Source of the DNA: Mantamonas sphyraenae
Taxonomy: Eukaryota > CRuMs > Mantamonadidae
Assembly: GCA_026936335.1 (NCBI GenBank)
Contig: JAPMXV010000041.1
Span: 100,708 to 164,707 of the forward strand
Reading direction: 5' to 3'
Length of the DNA: 64,000 nt
Positions 45,815-57,044 of the stretch are shown here, piece by piece. The notes under the pieces are model-generated. The model made no database searches and was not told where the DNA came from. It worked only from the letters and a program-made list of their open reading frames with translations. Position 1 is the first letter of the stretch; the number at the start of each line of letters is the position of its first letter. The position numbers and the translations under genes were made by a program.

Positions 45815-48354
45815 ATGCGCTTGATCAAAACTGCCACATGCAACCTGAACCAGTGGAGCCTGGACTTTGAAGGCAACCTGGAACGGACGATGAAAAGCAT
45901 CCAGGTAGCCAAGGATCGTGGGTGCACCGTGCGTCTGGGGCCGGAACTGGAGCTGTGAGTTGGGTTGAGTGATCGGAACCAGGAATTGCACACGAGGTCC
46001 GTGCGTGCGGGGAAGGCAGGGCTAACACAGGAGGGCGGATGGACAACGCACGTGACTGTGGGATGTGTGGCGGATGTGTGTGTGCATGTGCGTGGCAGGT
46101 GTGGATACGGGTGTCAGGACGCGTTTCTGGAGGGAGACACAGTTCGGCACTCATGGGAGAGTCTTGCGACGTTGCTGGCCAGCGACGTCACAAACGACAT
46201 CGTGTGCGATATTGGCATGCCTGTCATCCACAGATCGGTAAGTGGGACGTGTGGGGGGTGGTGATGTGTGACCATTGTGGTGGGCAAGGGGCGGACAGCC
46301 CCCCGAGTCCCGGGCAAGAAGAAGCGAGGAAGACTTGACGACAGGACGCGTTTGCGGCGTCGGGTCGCAGTAACGCTCACACGTACATTGCCATGGGTGT
46401 GGTTTGTGACCACGCGTGTGCCCGTGTCCCACAGGTGCGCTACAACTGCCGTGTGTTTTGCCTGAATGGCAAGATCCTGTTGATCCGGCCCAAGATCTTC
46501 TTGGCGTCCGACGGCAACTACCGCGAGCAGCGCTATTTCACGGCGTGGCCCAACCGGCGGACGGTGGAGCAGCACCAGCTGCCGCAGGCGATTGCCGAAC
46601 TGACAGGGCAGTCGACGGTGCCATTTGGAGAGGCGTACCTGCAGCTGAGTGACACGAGCCTGGGAACAGAGTTGTGTGAAGAACTGTTCACGCCCGACTC
46701 CCCACACATCCAACTGGCCAACAACGGCGTGGAAATCATCCTCAACGGAAGTGGGTCGCATCACCAGCTGCGCAAGCTGGACACGCGTGTCAACCTCATC
46801 CTGAGTGCTGTGCGCAAGTGCGGCGGCTTGTACATGTACGCCAACCAGCAGGGTTGCGACGGCGACCGTCTCTACTACGACGGCTGTGCCATGATTGCCA
46901 GCAACGACGTCCTGCTTGCTCAGGCCTCACAGTTTTCCATGCGCGATGTCGAGGTCATTGACGCCGTGGTCGACCTGGACGAGATTGTGTCCTACCGAGC
47001 CGCCGTCATTTCACGCTCCCATCAGGCATCCATTGCCGAACGCATCCCCAGCGTGGTGGTGGACTTTCGTGCCTGTTGTCCCATGAGCTCTTCCATGACC
47101 ATGGTGGCCACCAAGCCTATCGAGGTGTTTTACCACACCCCGGAGGAAGAGATTGCCCTCAGCCCAGCCTGCTGGCTGTGGGATTACTTGCGTCGCTCGG
47201 GCCTTTCGGGCTTCTTTGTGCCCCTGAGCGGCGGTGCAGACAGCGCCTCTGTGGCGGCCATTGTCGGCTCCATGTGTCAGCTTGTGGTGCAGCAGGTGGA
47301 GGCCGGCAACGAGGAGGTGATCAAGGATGTGGAGCGAGTGGTTGGCCGTGTGCCGTCTGCACCCGAAGAGATGGCCAACAGTGTGTTGGTCACATGCTAC
47401 ATGGGCACCACCAACAGTTCCGACGACACGCGTGGTCGTGCCGAGCGTCTGGCGAAGGAAATCGGCGCCTTCCACAAGGAGGTTACCATCGACGAGGTGA
47501 CGGGTGCACTGGAGAAGCTGTTTACGGACAACTTTGGCCTGAAACCCAAGTTCAAGGTGCACGGGGGAAGTGAGGTGGAGAACCTGGCCTTGCAGAACAT
47601 CCAAGCACGCAGCAGGATGGTGATTGCGTACTACTTTGCCCAGCTGGTGCAATGGTCGCGTGGCGAACGTGGAGGTCTGCTGGTGCTGAGCAGTGCCAAT
47701 GTGGACGAGTCGTTGCGTGGCTACATGACCAAGTATGACTGCTCGTCGGGCGATCTGAACCCGATCGGGTCGATTTCCAAGACGGATCTCAAACGCTTTC
47801 TGCACTGGGCCAGTTTGCGTCTGGGCTACTCGACACTGAGTGAAATTGCAGGCGCTCCGCCCACCGCCGAACTGGAGCCCATCACCAGCAACTACACACA
47901 GACAGACGAGGAGGACATGGGCATGAGCTACGAGGAGCTGTCGTTCTACGGGCGCCTGCGCAAGATTTCCCGCTGTGGCCCCTACGAGATGTATCTGCGC
48001 CTGCTGTCCATCTGGTCATCGTTGCCAGCCGAAGAGGTGGCCAACAAGGTCAAGTTCTTCTTCCGCATGTATGCCATCAACCGGCACAAGACGACGACGT
48101 TGACGCCAGCGCTGCACATGGAAACGTACTCGCCGGATGACAACCGGTACGACTTGCGCCAGTTCCTGTACAGTCGCATGCACTGGCAGTATCGCAAGAT
48201 TGACGAGCATGTGGCCAAGCTGCGCGAGATGGGCTGTGCCGAGCAGGACCGGCGCAAGTGCAACCACGAGCTGCAGGTTGGCGCGGGCACACGCGGAGAC
48301 GGCCGCGTCGTTGGCGTTCACAACCACAGTGGCGTGTTGTTGGCCAAACTGTGA
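45815..48354 (+). CDS. NADSYN1: Glutamine-dependent NAD+ synthetase
   Basis: Exons 45815-45954, 46099-46237 and 46435-48354 sum to 2,199 nt, 732 aa (human enzyme 706 aa). The N-terminal nitrilase-type glutaminase domain shows the triad: Glu in GPELELCGYGC, Lys in [17 protein letters not shown], and Cys in [15 protein letters not shown]. The C-terminal synthetase domain has the ATP-pyrophosphatase P-loop [28 protein letters not shown], and [31 protein letters not shown]. It converts deamido-NAD+ to NAD+ using ATP and glutamine, the last step of NAD biosynthesis. The start [14 protein letters not shown] aligns with the usual eukaryotic N-terminus. Confidence 0.96.
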
Positions 48355-48443
48355 TGCAACCATGAATGAATTGCAAGTGCAAACTTGAGACACACAGCAC
48401 ATGCAGAGGATGCCGCGCGAGTGGCGCCAGCTCACCCCACGTC

Positions 48444-50261
48444 ATGTCATCGACAGCCATGTCGTCCTCATCGTCCGGAGAGCAGCTACCGATGGAGGCG
48501 GAAGGGTCTGCTGCGGATGGGCAGAAGGAGCAGGAGGCACAGGAGGAGACGCTGCCGTATGTGGAGACGCTGGTGTTTGCCTCCCAAGTGGGCAGTGCAC
48601 AAAAGCACCTCCACAGGCTACCAATACTTCTTCAACGAAGAGACGGGTGAGAGCCAGTACCTGCCGCCACAGGGCACGTCGCGCAAGCGCAAGCGGGACG
48701 ACGGCGAGGCAGACGATGCGTCGCAGCCTGCCATGTCCGCCGTCTCGGCCGCGGCCTTCCCGTCCTTTGCTGCCGCCTCTCGCTCCGACGAACGCATCGA
48801 GATAAGACCCAGTGCAGCGCGCAAGACGGTGCTTCCCTTTGATGCGTCGGGCTTGAGCAAGAAACAGTGAGTTGTGGGGCGCTCAATTGGCCTGGAGGGC
48901 CGCCGGGGCGCGTTGGATCGTGAGCGAGTGGGAGAGAGGGATGGCTGACACACGCCGGAACCGTCTGGCACCCCCCCCCCTGCACGGCACTGGCACACCC
49001 CGTTTCCCTGTCCATGTCATTCGTCACGCATCCATGCGACAGGGATCTCATGGCGTTGCAGTACTTTCAAAACGTCAACCTGCTGCGCGAGAGGCAGCTG
49101 CAGCAGGAGGAAGCGCGAGCACAGCTTGCTGGGGCGGCCGAATACGTGGAGGACTGTCCGCACATGGGTGTGCTGCGACGAAACCAGGTGAGGCAGCTGC
49201 AGCGTGTGCTGACACGCGTGTGTCAGGACCTTTACATGCCCAAGGACCCCAGCAACTCGCTGCAGCGCTTCCTGTTTGTACAGAAATTCTTTGAGGTGGG
49301 TGGAGACCCCATCCTGCCGCAGCTGGCGTACAACGACGTGTCGCTGAAGAAGGAGATTGGAAGGCGATGTAGGGACCAGGACGAGGTTGCACGGCAGCTG
49401 GAGGAGGTGTTTGAAACGGCTGCGAGCACGCTGTGCGAGAAGCTGTTGCAGGAGGTGCACTGCTCGATTCTGGAGGACGCCGGAGGACGTTGCTGGAGCA
49501 AACGGCCCGTGCGAGTGATGGAATCGGAAAAAGGGGAGGAGACGGCACTGTCTGTGGACTTTGATGGCACGTCGGTGGTGGTGAGTGTGGATTCGCACGC
49601 GTCGCTTGTGAGGCGGTACCAGAACGAGGGCCATGCGGAGGAGGAGTTCAACAGGCGCTTGTTTTGTGTGGCCATGCGCTACCACACGTTTGGTGGCAAC
49701 ATTTACCACACGTGTCTCACGCCCGACGTGATGGCATACCTGCGTGCGACGTGGGACACAGACACCGAGTGCTTTGCGTCGCCGTTCAACGTGCAGCTGG
49801 AACACTACTGCAGCATGTTTGTGGACACCGACGTGTACTTTGGCTCCAAAGGCTCCTTCTACGACTGGCACACCAGCAGCGGCTCGTGCCTGGTGCATCC
49901 GCCGGCAATTGAGGAGCTGACCCAGAGTGCTTGCGAACACATGGAGAGCATGCTGGAAGAGGCGTCGCGCAACGACCAGCCACTCATGTTTATTGTCATT
50001 CTGCCGGCGTGGAACGACATGGTGGCCTGGAAAATGCTGCTGGACAGCGCGTTCTTCCGCAAGCAGCTCATTGTCGAAAAGATGAAGCACCAGTTTATCG
50101 ACGGCTCGGTGCGTCCTCGTCGTTTCCCGTATCTGACCGCAGACTCGGACACAGGCGTGTTCTTCCTGCAGACCGATGCCGCTGCGGCCAAGTGGGTGGT
50201 GTCCGACGAGGCCACTCAGGGTCTCCTTGACCAGTTTGCGAGGGTGCGCAAGACCGTATGA
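48444..50261 (+). CDS. PCIF1: PCIF1/CAPAM-like protein (WW domain + cap m6A methyltransferase fold) with altered catalytic motif
   Basis: Exon 1 (48444-48866) encodes a Ser-rich start and a WW domain (PPKWAVHKSTSTGYQYFFNE...QYLPP), joined in phase to exon 2 (49043-50261). The catalytic region matches PCIF1: YFQNVNLLRERQ, PHMGVLRRNQ, CFASPFNVQLEHYCSMFVDTD, YFGSKGSFYDW and FIVILPAW. PCIF1 binds the RNA polymerase II CTD through its WW domain and N6-methylates cap-adjacent m6Am. The catalytic NPPF tetrapeptide is replaced by HPPA (codons near 49896-49907), so activity is doubtful, as in the inactive insect homologue. A one-base frame change lies near 48590, between the N-terminal methionine frame and the WW frame. 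Confidence 0.85.
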
Positions 50262-50263
50262 TT

Positions 50264-50824
50264 TCAATACAGCGACAGGTGTCCCGTGACATCTTCCATC
50301 ATCCACTCTGGGCCAAGGATGGCCAACACGGTCGTTGTTCCGGGGTCCACTTGCGTGCGGCCGGCGTCGCGAATCACCGTCGTGGGCAGATTGCGTGCTT
50401 TGGCCGACTTGTGCACTGCACGAAACTCGTCCATGGAGTCGACACGCACGACCACCTTTTTCACACCGTTGGCACGCCAGAACAGGTTCAGACGGTTGCC
50501 AAGGGCGCCCCAATTGGGCAGTTTCTCGACCAGGTCGACGGCTGCGTGCGAACATTGCGCCGCCAGCTTTCCCGCGCCCATGTTCAGATCCTTGCGTGCC
50601 ACGAGGATCATCTTGCATGCACCGACAAATGTGCTGTCGAGTTTGGGCACCTCTTTTTCCAGACTGAGCTGCAGAGCGAGCTGCAACTCTTCGTCGTCGT
50701 CGTCCCCGTCGTCCTCTTCCTCTTCCTCGTCGTCGTCGTCGTCGTCGTCCTCCTTTGTCTCCTCCACGTGTTTCTCCACGTCGACGACCACTTCTGTGTC
50801 GCTGCCGCTTGTGGTGCTGCTCAT
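50264..50824 (-). CDS. PTRH2: Peptidyl-tRNA hydrolase 2 with an N-terminal ubiquitin-interacting motif
   Basis: 186 aa in one exon. The C-terminal 120 residues are the PTH2 (Bit1) domain: KMILVARKDLNMGAGKLAAQ, CSHAAVDLVEKL, TTVIRDAGRTQVDPGTTTVLAI and GPEWMMEDVTGHLSLY. It releases tRNA from prematurely dropped peptidyl-tRNA. The N-terminus is not the membrane anchor of human PTRH2. It is an acidic tract ending in DEELQLALQLSLEKE (about residues 44-58), a good match to the UIM consensus (acidic, L, A-x3-S). The C-terminus lies 3 bp from the PCIF1-like stop on the other strand. It is head-to-head with the NEK kinase, 79 bp apart. Confidence 0.92.
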   Translation of the reverse strand: MSSTTSGSDTEVVVDVEKHVEETKEDDDDDDDEEEEEDDGDDDDEELQLALQLSLEKEVPKLDSTFVGACKMILVARKDLNMGAGKLAAQCSHAAVDLVEKLPNWGALGNRLNLFWRANGVKKVVVRVDSMDEFRAVHKSAKARNLPTTVIRDAGRTQVDPGTTTVLAILGPEWMMEDVTGHLSLY

Positions 50825-50903
50825 GTCCAGGAGAGGGTGGGTTCTGCGCTGGATGCGCCAACGCACGTGTGTGTGACTGGAAGGGGGGACATCAAACGCA
50901 GCC

Positions 50904-51934
50904 ATGGACACGTACAACATCATCAAAAAGATTGGGGAGGGCTCCTACGGCCAGGTGTTTCTGGTGCGCTCGATTGCGGACAACCGTCAGTACTGCGTGA
51001 AGAAGATCAGCCTGCACAATCTGCCTGCCAAGGAGAGGGAAGCCACCGATTTGGAAATCAAGCTGCTGTCTCGCTTGGACCATCCCAACATCGTTTCGTA
51101 CCGCGAGTCGTTTGTGGAACGCAAGCAGCTGCACCTTGTGATGGCCTTTTGCGAGTGCGGCGACCTCTACGAGTCGCTCAAGGCACGCAAGGCCCAGGGC
51201 AAGGAACTGACAGAAGACGAGGTCCTGGACTGGTTTATCCAAATTGCACTGGCTCTCAAGTATCTGCACACACGCTGCATTCTGCACCGCGATCTCAAGC
51301 CGCAGAACATCTTTCTCACAAACAAAGAGCGAATCATCAAGCTAGGTGAGTGGAGGCTGCCACGTGGGCATGGCCATGTGCAGTGGTACATCGGATGGGA
51401 GGGAGTGACCATGGGCAAAACGAGCAGGCGCACCGCGCTGACACGAACGCGAGTCAATTCCGTCGCTGCGGAAACGGTTTGCTCTTAGGCGACTTTGGCA
51501 TTGCCAAGTTGCTGGACAACCAGGAAGACCTTGCGCAGACGATGATTGGGACGCCGTACTACATGTCACCCGAGGTGCTGCAGTACTCGCCGTACTCGTT
51601 TGCAAGCGACATCTGGAGCTTGGGGTGCATCTTGTACGAGATGTGCACCTTTTCGCACGCCTTCAACGCAAAGAGCATCGACGGCCTGGCTCGAAAGGTG
51701 ATCAGCGGCAAGACTCCGTCGCTGCCGTCACGCTTCTCCAAGGAACTGCGTCTGCTGTGTGCCTCAATGTTGGCCAAGTCGCCCAACCAGAGGCCGTCCA
51801 TCGAGTCGATTCTGGCCAAAGGGTTCATCAAGAAACACATCCAGCGATTCCTGGAGCGCAACGAACCGTCGGCGTCGTCAGCGTCGTCCTCAGGGTCGTC
51901 ATCGTCATCGTCCACTTCCTCCTCTGCTGAAAAG

Positions 51935-51976
<42 letters not shown>

Positions 51977-53107
51977 GCACCGCGCAAGAAGAGCAGCAAC
52001 AGCGGCGGAGGCGGCAGCAAAGAAGGGCGTGCCGTGGGCCCGTCAGCCGGAGCCATGCGGCGACGCAAAGTGTGCACAAGCAACCGCCTCGGGATCCAAA
52101 GCGAGCGCTGAAGCTGAAGGAGCAGCAGCTGCAGGAGAAGCTGCGCAAGGCGCGGGAGGAGAAAGCCAGGCTGGAAGCGGAGCGAGAGGCACAACGGCAA
52201 TCGCGGGAGGAGCGACGACAGGCGCTGCTGGCACGCAAAGAGGCAAATGACATTGCAAGTAGGCAGGCGCAACAGCTGGAGGCGTTGCGGGAGCAGCGCA
52301 AGACACTGGATAGCGAGGTGAGCGTGTCGGGGATTGACATCAAGCAGATCCGCAGGTCCAGGGCACGGTCAAAGTCACGCAAGGACTCGGAGACGCAAAA
52401 GGAGCGGCCGCAACAGGAAAGGGATGAGGCGGATCGTGCAGGAGAGGAATGTGAAGAGTTGGAGCAGGAGTTGCTCAAGACACAGACACAGCTGGCGGCG
52501 TTGGAGACGGAACAGGGCAAGGAGGACGATCAGGGCCAGGGGATGAATGACACCGAGGAAGAAAACGAGGAAGAAGTGGGATCGGAGGAGGTGGGCAAGG
52601 AGGAAGAAGGCGGGAGTGAGGAGGAGGAAGAGTCGGACGAGGAGTTTTGACTTTCCTGTAGAGACCAATGAGGGAGGGTATGGGGAGACGGCGTGGTGTA
52701 CGACGAGTCGGACGAAGAGTACGAGGATGGGGTCATGGAATTGCCCTCGCTGCTGACTCAGTACGGCAGCGAGGTGACGGTGAGCGAGATGTTTGGGATC
52801 TACGAGGAAGCAAACGTGCGAAGGTCGCTGGAGGCGCTGCAGTTTGAACAGCGCGGCCTGGACGACGAGGAAGTGAGTGTATTCAAGGGCAATCCCAGCG
52901 AGCAGAGGCCCGCTCGCATCGAGAAGCTGACGGAGGAGCTGCTTGCGCTGGTGAGCAAGGAGGTGCTGACGAGCTCAAGAGCAACCCGGACAAGGTTTCG
53001 TTGCATGTGGACGCGTCGATGGTGACTGCGGTGCACGACAAGATCAGCACGTTGGTGTTTCTCATTGATTTGGGCAACGTGATGGTGAGCCGTGACGAGG
53101 AAGAATG
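50904..53107 (+). CDS. NIMA-related (NEK) protein kinase with long acidic coiled-coil tail (frameshifted)
   Basis: Exon 1 is 50904-51345 and exon 2 starts at 51489 (phase preserved across LGDFG). The kinase domain is complete: GEGSYGQVF, the lysine in CVKKIS, HRDLKPQN, DFGIAKLL, GTPYYMSPEVL and SDIWSLGCILYEM. The family is NEK1/3/5-type by PNIVSYRESF and the general layout. After a poly-Ser stretch the coding potential moves frame at about 52072, 52650, 52690 and 52975. The reconstructed order of segments is a charged coiled coil (KLKEQQLQEKLRKAREEKAR), an acidic tract (EEEESDEEF), then YDESDEEYEDGVMELPSLL, and an end at DLGNVMVSRDEEE. NEKs act in cell-cycle and cilium control. The tail order resembles long NEK1-type C-termini. 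Confidence 0.8.
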
Positions 53108-53193
53108 AAGCTGGATGCGGACCCTGCGATGGGATTGATTTGCGTGTGCTGTGTCTCTCCTTGCTGCTGGACCACCTTGAGATGATGGGTTGA

Positions 53194-54443
53194 TCACTTG
53201 CTGTTGCTGCTGTTGCTGCTCTTGTCCTCGATGGCGCTCTCTCCCTGGGCGTTGTCACCGAGCTTGGCCGCAAGCTCTTCCTTGACCTTGGCCTCCATGG
53301 CGCGGATGTCCTCGATGGTCATTCCGTGCCACTCGTCCAGCCAGCAGAACAACTGGCGGTGGAACTTGGTGAACATGTCCAGCGTGAAGCCGTGGATGAA
53401 GTTTTCCACCTTGGTCTGGAAGCCCCAGTATTGGAAGCGGGCGGTCACCAGCTTGTAGCAGCACATCAGCGGCTTGGCCTCCTTCTCCCAGCCCTCCTCC
53501 AGCGGTCCACGGCCTGTCTTTTCCGAATGGTACAGTGCCGGTCCTCCTCTTCCTTGTACTCGTTGGTGTATTCTGCCGAGATGTCGATGTTCACCACCTC
53601 GCGCTGCTTCAGCGTGTCCTCGTCGAGCTTGTGCACCTGTGGGTTGTGCGTTGTGTAACGGCGTGTGCCACGGCGAATGGCCACACACGTACGATGTGTG
53701 GTGCACACGTGTGGATGCATGTGTGAGCGGCAGCGCGACGTCGACGGAGTTTGCGAGGCAGCAATTTGGGATCAAGTGGGCCTGAGTGGGGCCGTGCAGC
53801 GTGCCGGTGGGCAACTCACGTTCTCCTGGGTGCCGTCGTCGTCGCAATGCCAGGTCTCAATGCGCACCTCAAACTTCTCGCCAAGGTAGACAAGGTGCTG
53901 GACTGTGGGACGGAAAGGAAGCCGGAGTGAGTCCGGAGTTGTTCCTTGCGCACCGACCCTCTTTGGCGCTGTGTGGGCACACGCACCGGTCTCGCAGTAC
54001 GGGAAGGCGTTCCAGGCCTCCTCTTCCAGCTTGAGAGCATCGGCCGGAGCGAGGGCGGCCAGCCAGCCCGGGATCTTGGAACCCAGGTGGTAAATCTTGT
54101 GGGTGTACTGGCCCTTGCCTCCATGGGCCTCGTCTTCGAACGGCTCGTTCTTCAGCACCTCCACACCCTCGCTGTCGTCCGTGGCGTCTGCGCTTGCGCG
54201 AGCCACAGCGTACAGCTGTCCGATGTGGTACTCCTCCGTGGTCATGGGCATCAGAACGCGACTGTGGCGTGTGTGGAGGCACAAGCAGAGCCGAACGTGT
54301 TTTGGTGTTAGCGATCAGCTTCACACGGGCCCAAAACAACACAGGCCCAGAAAGGCGTGTGTTGCAAAAGGGGAAACGGAATGCAGGCGCATTTTCCTCG
54401 TGGGCTGGGGACCAACGCACTATTCCTTGATTGTACTCGACAT
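53194..54443 (-). CDS. Class I phosphatidylinositol transfer protein (PITP)
   Basis: Four exons: 54443-54421 (MSSTIKE plus a split Tyr), 54261-53987, 53902-53820 and 53636-53194. The joined start reads KEYRVLMPMTTEEYHIGQLY, as in PITP-alpha/beta. Other signatures are GQYTHKIYHLGSKIPGW, EEAWNAFPYCETG, IETWHCDDDGTQENVHKL, EKTGRGPL, MCCYKLVTARFQYWGFQTKV, ENFIH, FHRQLFCWLDEWHGMTIEDI. PITPs exchange phosphatidylinositol and phosphatidylcholine between membranes and support phosphoinositide signalling. A one-base frame change lies near 53530 (EEEDR/LYHSEK). It is head-to-head with the cytochrome b5 gene, 76 bp apart. Confidence 0.92.
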
Positions 54444-54519
54444 TGTGAGTGTGTGTGTGGGTTTTGCTGGAGCTGCGCGCGGCAGCCTGAGCACTGCAAA
54501 ACCCGAACAACCAGACACG

Positions 54520-55150
54520 ATGGCCGACGTGCAGGCACTGCAGCCGCAAGACATCCTTCCTACGTGGTGGTGGCCCTCATGGTCCTGTACACCATCCGCT
54601 TCTTCTTGAGCGGGTCTGCCACCAGCAAGAAGAGCACAGCACAAAAGGCGGCAAGAAGAAGGAGGAGAAGAAGGTGGGTGGAGCCCAGGGAGGGTGGCAT
54701 GCACTCGCAGCCCATGGCCATGCCTGTGTTGAGCACACAAACGGACCTGTGCATTGGCGCACAGGCAAGCGGTGTGGGTCGATCGGGAGACCCACCGTGT
54801 GTGTGTGTGTGTGTGCAAAGCGCATGGACGTGGAAAGTTCACGAAGAGCAGGCGAACTGACACGCTCCACACAGACATACACACGCGCAGAGGTGGCCAA
54901 GCACAACAAACGCGACGACCTGTGGCTGATCATTGACAACAAGGTGTACGACGTCACCGAGTACGTGGATGATCACGTGGGTGAAGATGCCATCCTCAAC
55001 AACCCGGGCAAGGACAACACCCAGGGCTTCTACGGCGACCAACACCCGAGCAAGGCCTTTGACATTGTCCACGACTACTACATTGGCGACCTGGACAAGT
55101 CGGAGTGGCAGGAGGATGACGAGGAGACCAAGCGCCGCAAGGCAGAGTAA
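54520..55150 (+). CDS. Membrane-anchored cytochrome b5-domain protein
   Basis: Exon 1 (54520 to about 54673) encodes a short start (MADVQALQPQDIL), one N-terminal membrane helix (YVVVALMVLYTIRFF) and a Lys-rich linker; reading it needs two one-base corrections (about 54560 and 54650). Exon 2 (54875-55150) is a cytochrome b5 fold: RAEVAKHNKRDDLWLIID, VYDVTEYVDDHVGED with the first heme His, and QHPSKAFDIVHDYYIGDL with the second. The usual HPGG is HVGE. It is likely an ER or mitochondrial electron carrier, or a membrane-associated progesterone-receptor-like heme protein. The N-terminal anchor favours the latter topology. Confidence 0.8.
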
Positions 55151-55191
55151 ACTGACTTCTTCATTCCATTCACTGCATTTGTCATGTGCAT

Positions 55192-56981
55192 TCATGCCCA
55201 CGAACCACCGCCAATGCCCTTGAGCATCATCACACGTTCCTCGGAAAAGTCCTTCATGGCATAGCGGATCCCCTCGCGGCCGAGACCCGAGTCTTTGACG
55301 CCGCCGTACGCCTGTGCGTCGACGCGTACGCTGGGCACGTCGCCAATGACCACGCCACCCACCACCATGTTTTCAAAGGCGTAAAAGGCGTTCTGCAGGT
55401 TGTTGGTGAACACACCAGCCTGGAGGCCAAACACACTGTCGTTGACCAGCTCCACGGCCTGTTCAAAGGTCTTGAAGCTGGTGAGCACAGCCACGGGACC
55501 AAACACCTCGTCATCAACCACACGCAGACCCTTGGTGTCGATGCCATCCACGTCCACCAGGGTGGCCTCGTAGAACTGACCCTTGCGGTTTCCGCCTGCA
55601 ATGATGGTGCCTCCACGCTCGACAGCCTCCTGCACCCACTCGTCGCAGCGCTTGGCGTCGTTCTCTGTAATCATGGGGCCAATGAAAGTCTCCGGGTCGC
55701 GAGGATCGCCCATCTTGAGCTCACTGGCAGCCGCGGCCAGCTTCTCCTTGAGTTCGTCGTAAATGTCCACGTGGGCCAGGATGCGCTGCACGCCAATGCA
55801 CGACTGGCCACTTTGGTAGAATGCACCAATCATGATGCGCTTGACGGCAGCGTCGATGTCTGCGTCTGCATCCACCACACACGCGGCGTTGCCTCCAAGC
55901 TCCAGCACCACCTTTTTCTTGCCTGCACGCTCCTTCATGCTCCATCCCACTCCGGGCGAACCGGTGAAGCTCAACACTTCGATGCGCTCGTCGGTGGTCA
56001 GCAGATCACCGGCCTCTCGCGAGCACGGCAGGATGGAAAACGCCCCCTTGGGCAGATCCGTCTTGGCCAGCATCTCGCCCATGAGAAGGGCGCCAATGGG
56101 CGTGCGAGACGCAGGCTTGAGCACAAACGACGAACCGGCGGCGATGGCAGGCGCAATCTTGTGTGCGGCAAGGTTGATGGGAAAGTTGAAGGGCGAAATC
56201 ATGCCAATAGGGCCGATCGGGAACCGGCGTGTGATGCTCTGGAATCCATGTGCACGACTGGAAATGTCCATGGGTGCCCACTCGCCATAGTTGCGCACTG
56301 CCTCCTCAGCCGCAATGGTGAACGTGTCGATGGCACGCGTCACCTCTCCTCGTGCGTCCCTGTGTCCAAAGGCTTGGGTGTCAACACTCTCTACCCTCTC
56401 TGTCCCTCTCTCTCTCTCTCTGCGTGTGTGTATGTATCATGCACGCGTGCCCACCACTCACTTGATCGGCTTGCCTGCTTCGATGCACAGGGCCTGCGAA
56501 AGCTCCTCGTGGCGTTCGCGCAGCTGCTCCACCACCGAGAGCAGGATCTCCTTGCGCTTGTAGGATGGCAGTTTGGCCATCTCTTTTTGGCTGCCACGGC
56601 TGCGTCGATGGCTTCGTTGACCATGTCGGCGTCAGCCACAGCCACCTTGGTGGCCACCTGGGAAGCGGAGAGTTTCTGTGCGTCAGCTGCGGAGTGTTCC
56701 GGCTATCCAGAGTGCAGTGCACACGCATGTGCATATGGGTGGTCCCGGCACAGGCGTGGGAAACGCCCATATGCACGCAAGCCTGCAGGAAAGCGGATTC
56801 GTCCCGGGTGCGCTTTTCCGCTTTGACCAAAGCCGGAAAAAGACAAGAAAAAAGAACGCACCTTGCCCGTGAACTTGTCCACCACTTCCAGGTCGGTGTT
56901 GGGACTCTGTGCCTCGTTGGCCAGGTACAACGGGTATGTTTCTGCCAGGTTGATCTTTTCGATTTGTTCCGTCTTGCTCAT
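55192..56981 (-). CDS. Aldehyde dehydrogenase (lactaldehyde/glyceraldehyde-3-phosphate dehydrogenase-like)
   Basis: Three exons (56981-56862, 56675-56462, 56359-55192), phases 0 and 2. ALDH motifs are PIGMISPFNFPINLAAHKI, FTGSPGVGW, the general base in VLELGGN, the nucleophile in SGQSCIGVQRI, and EVFGPVAVL. It would oxidise an aldehyde to the acid with NAD(P)+. The substrate is uncertain, but the sequence resembles the non-phosphorylating, bacterial-type SSDH/GAPN branch. A one-base frame change sits in the second exon (about 56575, AAVAAKK/AKLPSYKRKE). It is divergent from the acetolactate synthase, with 63 bp between start codons. Confidence 0.88.
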
Positions 56982-57044
56982 GATGGGCTGGAAAAGCGTG
57001 TTTTCGAGTGCCTGCGCCGACGCCACAACGCAAAAAGCATCTCC

